DNA from: JAEUIZ01 sp046155605
Lineage (GTDB): Bacteria > Planctomycetota > Phycisphaerae > Phycisphaerales > UBA1924
DNA length: 64,000 bases
Assembly: GCA_046155605.1 (NCBI GenBank)
Contig: JBJXFQ010000063.1
Coordinates: 1-64,000, forward strand
Reading direction: 5' to 3'
Shown: positions 24,223 to 33,115 of the stretch, piece by piece
Position numbering within the stretch: position 1 is the first letter of the stretch
How the letters are laid out: each line of letters starts with the position of its first letter
Notes under the pieces: generated by a model
The model's input: only the letters and a program-made list of their open reading frames with translations
What the model was told of the DNA's origin: nothing
Databases searched by the model: none
Translations under genes and position numbers: made by a program

Positions 24223-25290
24223 TCAACCGCGCCGCTGGCCAGGATCCTTTGGAGGCTCGGGCTCCAAGGCATAGGGCAGGTCGTCCGAACTTTCGATCGT
24301 CTTGCCGACGAATGCGGAGCCGACGGGCGGGATTTGCACTTGAGGCGGCGGGCCGTGCTGCTGGAGCACCCCCGCCGTGGCGCTGCGGGCGCCAATTTCT
24401 TCGTACATCGCCTGCTGCCGCTCTTGTGAGCGCTGGCCCGTGATGCTCGCCGTCGCGGAGTTCTGGATCGCCCAGGTCGCGAGGCTGGTGAGTTGGAAGA
24501 GGCTCCAGAGAAAGAGCACTTGCGCGAGGACGAGCAGGCCGAGCGCAAAGGAGGCGCTGACGAGGATGGACTGCGCGACGGAGCCGGAGAAGAGGCCGAG
24601 GATCAAGCCCAACACCATCAAGAACGCGCAGATGATGGTCGTGCTGAGGGAGATGCGAAAGCGGTCGGCCAGGGTGGAGTCGCCGGCCCAATCCGCGAGC
24701 GACGCGAGGATCAGCGTCAAGGGCGCAAGGCTGACGATCCCCGCAAGCGAGAGCCCTTGGGCGGCGTATTCCGCGTACCGCCCCGGCGCGCCGGGCAGCC
24801 GCGTCGCGACGACCCACGCAACGCCGACGAGCAGCCAGAGGAGTTGCCCGATGCGCGCCGACCAGCGCGGCCAGGCGGTATCGAGGATCGGGTCGCGGAG
24901 GGAACTCTCGCCCAACGCCCGTTGCCCGCTGGCGATGACGACGCCGAGCCACCAGATGATGGTGGCGGCGGTGAGCGCGATCGCGTATTCGAGCCGGAGC
25001 GTGCGAGCGCAGAGATAGAAGAGCCACGCCGAACCAATCGAGCCGACAGCCATCAGGGAGAGGCCCAACGCGAGGGCTTTCAAGTAGTACCGTGGAGCGT
25101 CGGCGAGGTTATCGGTGAACTGGCGTCTTGATCGGCCGCGGGCCAGGATGGGCGCCCCGCACTCCGGGCATTGGCCCGAGATCGGCAGCCCCTTGAGGTT
25201 GTAGCGGCATCTCCCGCACGGACGATCGTCCGTGATCAACTCGTACATGGCGGCACGCCGCGCCCGAAGTTCGCGAGGATCGATCGGCAT
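24223..25290 (-). CDS. Zinc-ribbon multi-span membrane protein, hypothetical
   Basis: A 355-residue protein. Near the N-terminus is a zinc ribbon CGRCRYNLKG...CPEC (residues 25-45), the CxxCxYdL type frequent in planctomycete membrane proteins. About six to seven hydrophobic helices follow between residues 75 and 280, then a polar C-terminal tail with Gln-rich and Pro-rich parts. Function unknown; cytoplasmic zinc ribbon fused to an integral membrane part suggests a structural or regulatory role. Confidence 0.82.
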   Translation of the reverse strand: MPIDPRELRARRAAMYELITDDRPCGRCRYNLKGLPISGQCPECGAPILARGRSRRQFTDNLADAPRYYLKALALGLSLMAVGSIGSAWLFYLCARTLRLEYAIALTAATIIWWLGVVIASGQRALGESSLRDPILDTAWPRWSARIGQLLWLLVGVAWVVATRLPGAPGRYAEYAAQGLSLAGIVSLAPLTLILASLADWAGDSTLADRFRISLSTTIICAFLMVLGLILGLFSGSVAQSILVSASFALGLLVLAQVLFLWSLFQLTSLATWAIQNSATASITGQRSQERQQAMYEEIGARSATAGVLQQHGPPPQVQIPPVGSAFVGKTIESSDDLPYALEPEPPKDPGQRRG

Positions 25291-25331
25291 GTGACAGCGG
25301 ATTGTTCCCGGCCCGAGCGGTCAGGTTGCAA

Positions 25332-25838
25332 CTATTCGGCGAGTGCCGGGTCGTGCTCGTCGGCGGAGGGCAGTTCCGGGCTGGCCAGCAGCATCCGCCG
25401 GTGGGCAAGTCCGGCCTCGTGGAACACATCGCCCACCGGAGTCCAGCCCAGGGAGAGAAAGAACCCGACGGCGGCGAGTTGGGCATGGCAGTAGAGTTCG
25501 CTCAGGCGCAACTCGCCAAACGCCCGGGACTCGACCGCGACCACGAGCCTCCGGCCGACGCCCTCGCCCTGCCGCTGGAGATCGACGGCCATCTGCATCA
25601 GGCGGCCCGCGCCAGAATCGGGGGCGTTGGAAAGGAGCGAAGCGCAGCCGATGACGCGTGGCCCGTTGGTCTGCTCGACGGTGGCGACATAGTGCTCGAG
25701 GCGTTCCTCGACGCCGGGAAACTCGGCGCGGAAGCGGGCCATGTCCAGGCCGATCGGGCGGAGCAGGACGTCCTCTCGGAGCGCGCACTGCTGGCGGTAG
25801 AGCGGGTCTTGCGTCGAGATTCGGCGGACTTTGAGCAT
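25332..25838 (-). CDS. GNAT-family N-acetyltransferase
   Basis: A 168-residue acetyltransferase. The acetyl-CoA-binding motif A is seen as LMQMAVDLQRQGEGVGRRLV (QxxGxG), preceded by a beta strand VIGCASLL and followed by LYCHAQLAAVGFFLSLGWTPVG. ATG at 25838 gives the usual start MLKVRRI; the frame extends 16 codons further. Similar to ElaA-like or YjcF-type small GNATs; the substrate is unknown. Confidence 0.88.
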   Translation of the reverse strand: MLKVRRISTQDPLYRQQCALREDVLLRPIGLDMARFRAEFPGVEERLEHYVATVEQTNGPRVIGCASLLSNAPDSGAGRLMQMAVDLQRQGEGVGRRLVVAVESRAFGELRLSELYCHAQLAAVGFFLSLGWTPVGDVFHEAGLAHRRMLLASPELPSADEHDPALAE

Positions 25839-25913
25839 GGGGCTGACTCGGGCCGAGAGCATAGCCGGATCGCCCCGGCGCGGCACGGCGGTCTAACATC
25901 GCGTCACACGCTC

Positions 25914-27359
25914 ATGGAAGAGATCGCGACCAGTACGGAGGCTTCGTCCGCGCGCCCGCCGAACACGGAACGCGCCAGCGGCTTCATTCCCTGGCGCGGG
26001 GCGCTTCGCCATCGGCACTTCCGGATCGTCTGGATCGCCGCCTTCGGCTCGTCACTTGGCACGTGGATGGAGACCGTCGGCATCCAGTGGGTGCTGATGG
26101 AGGTCACGCTCGACAAGGCGTGGATCGACTCTGGCAAGCCGTCTGCACCGATCATGCAGGGCTATCTCGCGGTGGCGCAACTCACGCCGATGCTCCTGCT
26201 CGGCTTGGTCGGCGGAATCGCGGTGGACCGCTTCAACCGAAAGCGGCTCTTGATCCTGACGCAACTGCTCCTGATGGCGGTGGCCGCCTCGCTGACGGTC
26301 GGCTCGGCGCTGCACGCACTCACGCCGACGCTGCTGATGACGCTGGCCGCGATCAACGGGATCGTCTGGGCGTTCAATATCCCGTCGTGGCAGGTCCTGA
26401 CGCCTCGGCTGGTGCCGCGCGAGGAACTGTCGAACGCGATCACCCTCAACGGGATGCAGTTCAACCTGGCGCGGGCGCTAGGCCCGGCCTTGGGCGGGCT
26501 GCTCATGGCACGGTTCGGTCCCACCGTCATGTTCGCAATTAACACATTGAGTTTCGTCGGCCTGATTGTCGCCGTGGCGCGGACGCCCGCGACCCCCGCC
26601 GCGGGCAGCGACGGCACGCATCCGGGTCGGCAGATCATCGAGGCGACACGGTATGCCCTCGGCAGGAAGGGCCCGCTGATGCTCGTGCTGGCGAGCGTCG
26701 TGCTGTGCCTTTTCGGAACGCCCTTCCTTCGGATGCTCCCGATCTTTGTTCACGATATCTATGGCAAGCAGGAGGCGATGTTCGGGTTGTTGCTCGGGTT
26801 CATGGGCGTGGGCGCGGTGGCCGCGGTCTTTCTGCTGCGCCTCGTGCCGACGTGGTATCCCAAGCACCACTTCATTCCGCTGGTGCTCACGCTCGCGGGC
26901 GTGACGATCACCGGGTTGTGCGCGGCCGATCACTGGATCGTCGCGGCGCTCTGGATCACGCTCATCGGCGTCTTCTGGATGTGGGGCTTCAACTCCACGA
27001 TGGCCGCGCTGCAACTGCTGGTCCCGGATGCGGTCCGCGGGCGAGTGATGGCGGTCTGCAACACGCTCTCGTTCGGCGCGATGGCGCTCGGACCGGTGCT
27101 CGCGGGCGGGCTCGCCGAACTGGTGGCGGGAGACTCCCAGAACGGCTTTGGCGCGCAAGTGGCGACGGGGATTCTGTCGCTGGCCCTGGTGGCGGCCGGG
27201 CTGGTGATGCTGACGTGGCGCACACCGGAGGTGGACGGGTTGGCACCGGGCGATCCGGGATACGAACGCAAGCCGGGGCTCATTCGCGGGGTGACGGCGA
27301 AGGCGCATCGCCCGCCGCCCCTGCCGCAAGACCCGACAGAGCCCGCGCCGGTAGTGTGA
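25914..27359 (+). CDS. Major facilitator superfamily transporter (EntS-like)
   Basis: A 481-residue inner-membrane transporter with about 12 hydrophobic helices. N-terminal ALRHRHFRIVWIAAFGSSLGTWMETVGIQWVL and the loop GGIAVDRFNRKRLLI are characteristic of the MFS_3/EntS-like drug or siderophore exporters, as is VPREELSNAITLNGMQFNLARALGPALGG. The ATG at 25914 is the natural start; the frame is open far upstream across the opposing GNAT gene, which is a high-GC artefact. Substrate unknown. Confidence 0.92.
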   Translation: MEEIATSTEASSARPPNTERASGFIPWRGALRHRHFRIVWIAAFGSSLGTWMETVGIQWVLMEVTLDKAWIDSGKPSAPIMQGYLAVAQLTPMLLLGLVGGIAVDRFNRKRLLILTQLLLMAVAASLTVGSALHALTPTLLMTLAAINGIVWAFNIPSWQVLTPRLVPREELSNAITLNGMQFNLARALGPALGGLLMARFGPTVMFAINTLSFVGLIVAVARTPATPAAGSDGTHPGRQIIEATRYALGRKGPLMLVLASVVLCLFGTPFLRMLPIFVHDIYGKQEAMFGLLLGFMGVGAVAAVFLLRLVPTWYPKHHFIPLVLTLAGVTITGLCAADHWIVAALWITLIGVFWMWGFNSTMAALQLLVPDAVRGRVMAVCNTLSFGAMALGPVLAGGLAELVAGDSQNGFGAQVATGILSLALVAAGLVMLTWRTPEVDGLAPGDPGYERKPGLIRGVTAKAHRPPPLPQDPTEPAPVV

Positions 27360-27409
27360 GCGAATCTCGCAAGAAGGTGACGCTGGGGCGAACGAATACA
27401 AACAAAGAA

Positions 27410-27434
27410 CCCCCGCGAACCGGGCTCGCGAGGG
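27410..27434. terminator. Probable bidirectional terminator hairpin
   Basis: A 9-bp stem with one mismatch (CCCCCGCGA pairing TCGCGAGGG) around a 7-nt loop lies between the convergent MFS transporter and PEP-CTERM genes, where a shared terminator is expected. Only a weak T-rich stretch follows. Confidence 0.5.
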
Positions 27435-27476
27435 TCGGTTGAACTCTTGTTTCTCTGAGCACTTCCGCCTTCGATG

Positions 27477-28637
27477 CTACGCGCGCCGACGCCGACGACC
27501 GGCCAGGATGCCGCCGAGCAACATCGCGGTGACAGTCGCGGGCGAAGGCACCATCTCGATGACGCCGTAGTTGAAGGTATGGCCGTTAGCCCACTTGCCG
27601 CCCTCGAACTTCCCGGTGGCGGCTTTGTAGGTGAAGGTCTCGACGGTCAGGCCGCCGGCCATGCCCTGCTTGAGGTCGTGAGCGATCGTGATGGAGTAGT
27701 TGCCCATGCCCAGGTCCGCCATCCCGACGATGGCCGCCGTGTGGCCCTGCATTTCGAGTTCGACATCCTTGCCGGCCTTGACCGCGGTCAGCATGTCGGC
27801 AAGGCTGGTGGTTTGCATCGTCATGATGGGATAGCCGTTGGCGATCATGTAGTTGTTCTTGTCCTGCCACCAGGCGTTGCGCTGGCCGACGGGGCGCGTG
27901 GGATCGGGGAAAATCCAGCAGCCGTCGGCGGCCCAGTTGGTGGCGGTCTTCATCGTCGCGATATCGAGCGGGAGACTGCCCCACGCGGCACCGGGGTTCT
28001 GTGCCTTGAGGAACTGCAGGCTGTTGGAGACGGCGGTGGGCGCGCACTCGTTGAGGCCTTGTTCCTGATTCGGAAAGTCTTTGTGGCCACCCTTCATCAG
28101 CATTGGCGGCGCGGTAGTAACGCCGACGATCGCGCCGGTGAACGCTGGCAAGACGCCCAATAACGCTGCCGGCTTACCGCCTTGCGAGTAGATGTTGAAC
28201 TCCTGCGCAAAGGCAAGCGAAGTCGGCGCGGCCGAGGGCATGACGCCAAGGCCGTTGGTAACCACCGCATTGAAACTACCTGGGGTCGAGCCCGTGAGGT
28301 CGATGCCGCGGCCGGTGCCGAGCGGGAAACTGAAGGTCTCCGTGTTCGTGAAGCCCACTCCCTCACGCGCGACCAGCGGCATGTTCTGGATGATCCATTG
28401 CCCGTTGTAGTTGACGTTCAGGTACTGATCCGATGACGACCCGGTGTACGTCAGGTCGAAACTGCCGTACTCCGTGAAGGAGTATGGCACGCCATCGATG
28501 ACGAAACTGCTCTGCGTGAGGTTGCTGACCACCTGTGCCGAGACAGTTCCGCCTCCGCTCCAGCCCGCGCCCACGGCGACCAATGCCATCAACCATCCGC
28601 CTCGCGCACGACGCGCCCGTCCACGCTCTGCACTCAT
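27477..28637 (-). CDS. Exported PEP-CTERM-type protein with C39-like cysteine peptidase triad
   Basis: A 386-residue exported protein. A basic, hydrophobic signal (about residues 10-34) ends at VSAQ. The C-terminus has the sorting pattern of PEP-CTERM proteins: MVPSPATVTAMLLGG helix then RRRRR. Between them, C198 in LNECAPTAVSNSL, H299 in MQGHTAAIVGM and D321 in TIAHDLKQG match the Cys-His-Asp order and spacing of bacteriocin-processing (C39-like) papain-fold peptidases. It may therefore be a secreted, membrane-sorted cysteine protease or pseudoenzyme. AGGAGA lies 6 nt before the ATG. The exosortase that would process it is not in the window. Confidence 0.8.
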   Translation of the reverse strand: MSAERGRARRARGGWLMALVAVGAGWSGGGTVSAQVVSNLTQSSFVIDGVPYSFTEYGSFDLTYTGSSSDQYLNVNYNGQWIIQNMPLVAREGVGFTNTETFSFPLGTGRGIDLTGSTPGSFNAVVTNGLGVMPSAAPTSLAFAQEFNIYSQGGKPAALLGVLPAFTGAIVGVTTAPPMLMKGGHKDFPNQEQGLNECAPTAVSNSLQFLKAQNPGAAWGSLPLDIATMKTATNWAADGCWIFPDPTRPVGQRNAWWQDKNNYMIANGYPIMTMQTTSLADMLTAVKAGKDVELEMQGHTAAIVGMADLGMGNYSITIAHDLKQGMAGGLTVETFTYKAATGKFEGGKWANGHTFNYGVIEMVPSPATVTAMLLGGILAGRRRRRA

Positions 28638-28831
28638 GTCTTGTCTCCTGACACGCCTGAGGATTGCCCCGACGCGCCAAGACGCGCCGAGGACTCGATA
28701 CTCTCTCCTGATGCCAGATTACCTTGCAATCTCGGCGCGTGTCAATAGTTCCGGCGCGGCAAAAGCAGCATTTAGCACAATCGTTGCGCACCGCCGCGAG
28801 CGGATGAGATGCTCGGCATGGTCTTGCCTTG

Positions 28832-30664
28832 TTAGGCCTGCGTCTGGGCCATCTTCGCCCAAGTGTCCTTGAGCGTCACCGTGCGATTCACGACCATCGA
28901 CCCCGGCCGCGAGTCTCGATCAACGCAGAAGTAGCCCATCCGCTCAAACTGGAACCGGTCGCCGACCGTCGCCTGCGCCAGCGACGGCTCGCCCATGGCG
29001 CGCACGACTTCCAACGAGACCGGATTCAGGTCGTCCATGTAGTTGCCGGTCCGCTTGCCCGGCTCCTCGGCGTTGAAGAGGCGGTCAAAGAGCCTCCCCT
29101 CGATCGGCAACGCGTGCGCCGCAGACACCCAGTGCATCGTCGCCTTGACCTTGCGTCCGTCGGGCGCATCCCCGCCGCGCGTCGCAGGGTCATAGGTGCA
29201 GAGCAACTCGACCACCTCGCCGGCGGCGTCTTTCTTCACGCCCTCGCACCGGATGAAGTACGCGTACCGCAGCCGCACCTCAACGCCCGGCGAGAGCCGA
29301 AAGAACTTCTTCGGCGGGCTTTCCATGAAGTCGTCGCGCTCGACGTAGAGCGAGCCCGAGAACGGCACCGTTCGCGTGCCCGCCGACGGATCCTCCGGGT
29401 TGTTCACCGCCTCGACCCAGTCCACCCTGTCCTCGGGCCAGTTGGTGATCGTCACCTTGAGCGGTCGAAGCACGGCCATCCGCCGCGGCGAAACGCGGTT
29501 CAGGTGGTCGCGGATCGCGTTCTCGATCTTCGCGATCTCGATGAACCCCTCGACCTTGGTCACGCCGATCTCTTCGCAGAGCGTGAGGATCGATTCGGGC
29601 GTGTAACCGCGCCGCCGAAGACCGCGGATCGTCGGCATACGCGGGTCGTCCCACCCGCTCACCACGCCGTCTTGCACCATCTTCAGCAGGTTCCGTTTGC
29701 TCAGCACCGTGTACGTCGGGCGAAACTTCGAGAACTCGATCTGCTGAGGGTGCTGGATGGGCGGACCCCATTTGCCTTTGGTGGCACCGTTCTTGGTGGC
29801 ACCGGTCTCCTGACCGGTGTCTTTCTGGCTGCAATCCCGCCCCTCATTGATCGCATCGATGAACCAGTCGTACAGCGGCCTGTGGTTCTCGAACTCCAGC
29901 GTGCAAATCGAGTGCGTGATTTCCTCGATCGAGTCCTCGATCCCGTGAGCCCAGTCGTACATTGGATAGATACACCACGCGTCGCCTGTGTTGTGGTGCG
30001 ACTCATGCACGATCCGGTACATCACGGGGTCGCGGAGATTGAAGTTGGGCGACGCCAGGTCGATCCGCGCGCGCAGCGTCATCGCGCCGTTGGGATGCTT
30101 GCCGGCCCGCATCTCGCGGAACAGGCGCAGGCTCTCGTCCTTGGGCCGATCCCGGAACGGGCTTGTCGCGGGCACGCTGGGGGACCCGCGGCGCTTCGCC
30201 ACCTCTTCCGCCGGCAGTTCACAGACGTACGCGAGCCCCTTCTGGACGAGTTCCTCGGCGAAGACGTACATCCGCTCGAAGTAGTCGCTGGCCCAGAACA
30301 GACCGCCGCCGGCCGGGCCGTCCCAGTCCGCGCCGAGCCACTTCACGTCCTCTTTGATCGCGTCAACGTACTCCTGCTCCTCCTTGGAGGGGTTGGTGTC
30401 GTCGAAGCGGAGGTTGAACTTGCCGCCATGCCGCGCCGCCAACCCGAAGTTCAGGCAGATTGCCTTGGCGTGCCCGATGTGCAGATACCCGTTGGGCTCG
30501 GGCGGGAAGCGCGTGTGGACGCGGGGCTTGCCCAGCCGTGCCCGGCCCGCTTCGCCCTCGCCGGCGTCGCGCTGCTGCCACGCACCCCACTTCCCGCTGG
30601 CGCTGTCGGACTCGACGATCTGCTCGATGAAGTGCGGCGGACGGGCTGGCGCGGGCTCGTTCAC
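28832..30664 (-). CDS. glnS: Glutaminyl-tRNA synthetase
   Basis: A 610-residue class I synthetase that charges tRNA-Gln. HTRFPPEPNGYLHIGHAKA carries the HIGH motif (62-65), and VLSKRNLLKMV is the KMSKS-type loop; the beta-barrel anticodon domains follow. The start is a GTG preceded by an AAAGGAGGT site 5 nt away; the ATG far upstream lies in the divergent gene. It is longer than the usual 550 residues because of an N-terminal insert (about 27-46) and an insert of about 25 residues (277-301) that contains a palindromic repeat element encoding TGQETGATKN. That insert sits before the PPIQHPQQIEF segment, in a surface connection. Confidence 0.97.
   Translation of the reverse strand: MNEPAPARPPHFIEQIVESDSASGKWGAWQQRDAGEGEAGRARLGKPRVHTRFPPEPNGYLHIGHAKAICLNFGLAARHGGKFNLRFDDTNPSKEEQEYVDAIKEDVKWLGADWDGPAGGGLFWASDYFERMYVFAEELVQKGLAYVCELPAEEVAKRRGSPSVPATSPFRDRPKDESLRLFREMRAGKHPNGAMTLRARIDLASPNFNLRDPVMYRIVHESHHNTGDAWCIYPMYDWAHGIEDSIEEITHSICTLEFENHRPLYDWFIDAINEGRDCSQKDTGQETGATKNGATKGKWGPPIQHPQQIEFSKFRPTYTVLSKRNLLKMVQDGVVSGWDDPRMPTIRGLRRRGYTPESILTLCEEIGVTKVEGFIEIAKIENAIRDHLNRVSPRRMAVLRPLKVTITNWPEDRVDWVEAVNNPEDPSAGTRTVPFSGSLYVERDDFMESPPKKFFRLSPGVEVRLRYAYFIRCEGVKKDAAGEVVELLCTYDPATRGGDAPDGRKVKATMHWVSAAHALPIEGRLFDRLFNAEEPGKRTGNYMDDLNPVSLEVVRAMGEPSLAQATVGDRFQFERMGYFCVDRDSRPGSMVVNRTVTLKDTWAKMAQTQA
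29790..29819 (-). repeat. 30-nt palindromic element, copy inside glnS
   Basis: A 30-nt sequence, identical to one at 46824-46853. Read on the minus strand it begins with a 20-nt perfect inverted repeat (8-bp stem CACCGGTC, 4-nt loop) followed by GCCACCAAGAA. In glnS it is read in frame as TGQETGATKN (residues 283-292), and its end is duplicated once (GGTGCCACCAA repeated after 15 nt), giving a second GATK. Confidence 0.92.
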
Positions 30665-30728
30665 GAACGACCTCCTTTGAGGGGCGATGGTATGGACCCG
30701 CACCCATGCGAGCCGGTATCGTGCGCCT

Positions 30729-33047
30729 ATGTCCCACACCCTCGCCGCGCTCGCCATCCTCGTCGCCGTCGCACTCGGCCCCGCTCCCTTCGCTTCGGCC
30801 CAACCACCGAGGCCGCCGCAACTCGCGCGCGAGGGTGGCATCTCACGCTGGGACGAGGGACTCCCGCTCGGCAATGGGCTGCTGGGAGTGCTCGTCTGGG
30901 GCGAGGGCAACGTCGTTCGCCTCTCGCTCGATCGTGGCGACCTCTGGGACACGCGCATCCCCGAGACGCTCCAGCAGCCCGATTGGACCTACGCCACCAT
31001 GATCCGTCTGAAGGAGTCGAAGGATCACGCGACGCACCAGCGGCTCTTCGATGTGCCGTACGACACCGTGCCGTATCCGACCAAACTGCCCGTGGGGCGT
31101 CTCGAACTCGTGTTTCCCGAGAGCGTCAATGTTGAGCGATTCGCGCTGGACGCCGCGCGTGCCGAGGCGACCGTGACGCTGGCGGGCGCGAGCGTTCGCG
31201 CTGTCGTTGATGCCACACGAACGCGCGTGCTGGTCTTCGTCGATGGAGCCGTGGCCGAGCCGCGCTTGGTGCCGCCCGCGGGCGTGCGGCAACTCGGCTA
31301 CCCCGATGCCGAGCCGTCCTCCGAGGTCAGAATCGACGCCGGCAGCGATGGGCACGAGGTGTTCCACCGGTCCTTCCGATACGTTCAGCCCACGATCGGC
31401 GAGGCCGCTTTCGCGGTGTCGTGCCGCGAGGTGCGGGATGGGGCAGCAAGCCGTCTGGCCATCGCGATCGAGCCCGGCCCGAGCCGCGCCGTGGCCGTCG
31501 CCGCGGCGAACCGCGTCGCCGAGTCGGTCGGGGAGGGGCTCTACCCCGCGCTGATCGCCGATCATCTCGGATGGTGGGCCGAGCGCCCCGGCACGTCGAG
31601 CGTGTCGCTGCCCGACCAGCGCCACCAGCGCCACTACGACCTCTGCCGGTATCTCTACCTCGCCGGATCGCGGCCCGGCGCGCCGCCGATTCCGCTCCAG
31701 GGTGTCTGGACCGCCGACGAGGGCGGCCTGCCCCCGTGGAAGGGCGACTATCACAACGACCTCAACACGCAGATGACGTACCTCGCGTATCCCGCGGCGG
31801 GCATGTTCGAACCGGGCCGCGCCTGGCTCGACTTCAACTGGAATCTGCTGCCCGCCTACCGCGAGTTTGCGCGAGGGTTCTACGGCATCGGGGGCGCGGT
31901 CGTCCCGGGAGTCATGACGATCGACGGCCGGCCCATGGGCGGCTGGGGGCAATACAGCCTCTCGCCCACGCACGGAGCGTGGATCGCCCACAACTTCTAC
32001 ATGCACTGGAAGCACACCAGCGATGCGGCGTTCCTCCGCGATCGCTGCTACCCGTGGTGCGCCGAGATCGGCGAGGCGCTGCTCGCGCTTCTCACGCCCG
32101 ACGCCAAGGGGCGGCTCAAACTCCCGCTCTCGTCGAGCCCGGAGATTTATGACAACTCGTACAAGGCGTGGATGCCGGCGAACTCGAACTACGACCTCGC
32201 CCTCCTGCGGTTTCTGCTCACAATCAACACGGAGATGGCCCGCGCGCTGGGCGATGCCGCGGCCGGCAATCGCTGGGCCGACGCGCTGACACGCCTCGAC
32301 CCGCTTGACATCGACGCCGCGACGCACGCCCTGACGTTCGCCCGCGGCTTCCCGTACAACGAGAGCCATCGCCACTTCAGCCACGCCATGGCAATCTATC
32401 CGCTGGCAACGCTCACCATCGACGGCAGCGACTCCGACCGCCGGACCATCGTCGCGACAATCGACCAACTCCACGCCGTCGGCACGCGGGCCTGGTGCGG
32501 ATACTCGTTTGCGTGGATGAGCGCGATGTGCGCGCGCGCCGGGCAGCCGGAAAGGGCCTTGGACTACCTCGACAAGTACCTTGCCTTCACGGGACCCAAC
32601 GGATTCCACCTCAACGGCGACCAGACCAAGTCCGGCCTCTCGGACTTCACCTATCGCCCGTTCACGCTCGAGGGCAACTTCATCGCGATGCAGGCGGTGC
32701 ACGAGATGCTGCTGCAATCGTGGGGGCGCGTCGGAGAGCCGGGGACCGAGATCGTGCGCATCTTCCCGGCCGTCAGCGAGCGCTGGCCCGATGCCTCATT
32801 CACCGATCTGCGCGCCGAGGGCGGGTGGCGCGTTTCGGCGGAGCGCCGCGGCGGGCGCACAACAAGGGTCACGGTGACACTCGACCCCGCGCCGGGCGCG
32901 CCTGCCGAGCCGCGGACACTGCGACTCCGCGACCCGTTCGAGGGCCGGGCGGCGATGTGGAGCCTGCCGGTGCGCCGCGAGGGTGATGAGATCGTCGTGC
33001 CGCTGGAGCCGCGAGCGTCGTTGGAAGGTGTCGCGAGCGGGGGTTGA
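30729..33047 (+). CDS. Exported GH95-like glycoside hydrolase
   Basis: A 772-residue exported enzyme of the fucosidase-type glycoside hydrolase family 95 clan. A signal peptide (residues 1-25, ending SAQ) is followed by the N-terminal domain hallmark RWDEGLPLGNGLLGVLVWG, an (alpha/alpha)6 barrel with DYHNDLNTQMTY (340-349), SSSPEIYDNSYKAW and SHRHFSHAMAIYP, and a C-terminal beta domain. In the characterised fucosidases the barrel motif has two Asn residues; here the first is Asp344 and the second Asn346, so substrate may differ from alpha-L-fucose. Divergent from glnS across 64 bp. The start ATG follows directly on a short leader. Confidence 0.86.
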   Translation: MSHTLAALAILVAVALGPAPFASAQPPRPPQLAREGGISRWDEGLPLGNGLLGVLVWGEGNVVRLSLDRGDLWDTRIPETLQQPDWTYATMIRLKESKDHATHQRLFDVPYDTVPYPTKLPVGRLELVFPESVNVERFALDAARAEATVTLAGASVRAVVDATRTRVLVFVDGAVAEPRLVPPAGVRQLGYPDAEPSSEVRIDAGSDGHEVFHRSFRYVQPTIGEAAFAVSCREVRDGAASRLAIAIEPGPSRAVAVAAANRVAESVGEGLYPALIADHLGWWAERPGTSSVSLPDQRHQRHYDLCRYLYLAGSRPGAPPIPLQGVWTADEGGLPPWKGDYHNDLNTQMTYLAYPAAGMFEPGRAWLDFNWNLLPAYREFARGFYGIGGAVVPGVMTIDGRPMGGWGQYSLSPTHGAWIAHNFYMHWKHTSDAAFLRDRCYPWCAEIGEALLALLTPDAKGRLKLPLSSSPEIYDNSYKAWMPANSNYDLALLRFLLTINTEMARALGDAAAGNRWADALTRLDPLDIDAATHALTFARGFPYNESHRHFSHAMAIYPLATLTIDGSDSDRRTIVATIDQLHAVGTRAWCGYSFAWMSAMCARAGQPERALDYLDKYLAFTGPNGFHLNGDQTKSGLSDFTYRPFTLEGNFIAMQAVHEMLLQSWGRVGEPGTEIVRIFPAVSERWPDASFTDLRAEGGWRVSAERRGGRTTRVTVTLDPAPGAPAEPRTLRLRDPFEGRAAMWSLPVRREGDEIVVPLEPRASLEGVASGG

Positions 33048-33115
33048 TCACATGACCGGCGGCTTGCGGTCAGTGGTCCTTGGGAGCCCGTTGCCGGGAG
33101 CCTCGTGAGTGAGAC

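Noticed and set aside
28829..31135. 768-residue open frame on the plus strand across glnS
   Set aside because: It is antisense to GlnRS, which has HIGH and KMSKS motifs; the translation is Arg/His/Leu-rich without domains.
30843..32717. 624-residue minus-strand frame opposite the GH95-like gene
   Set aside because: Shadow of a gene with signal peptide and glycosidase motifs.
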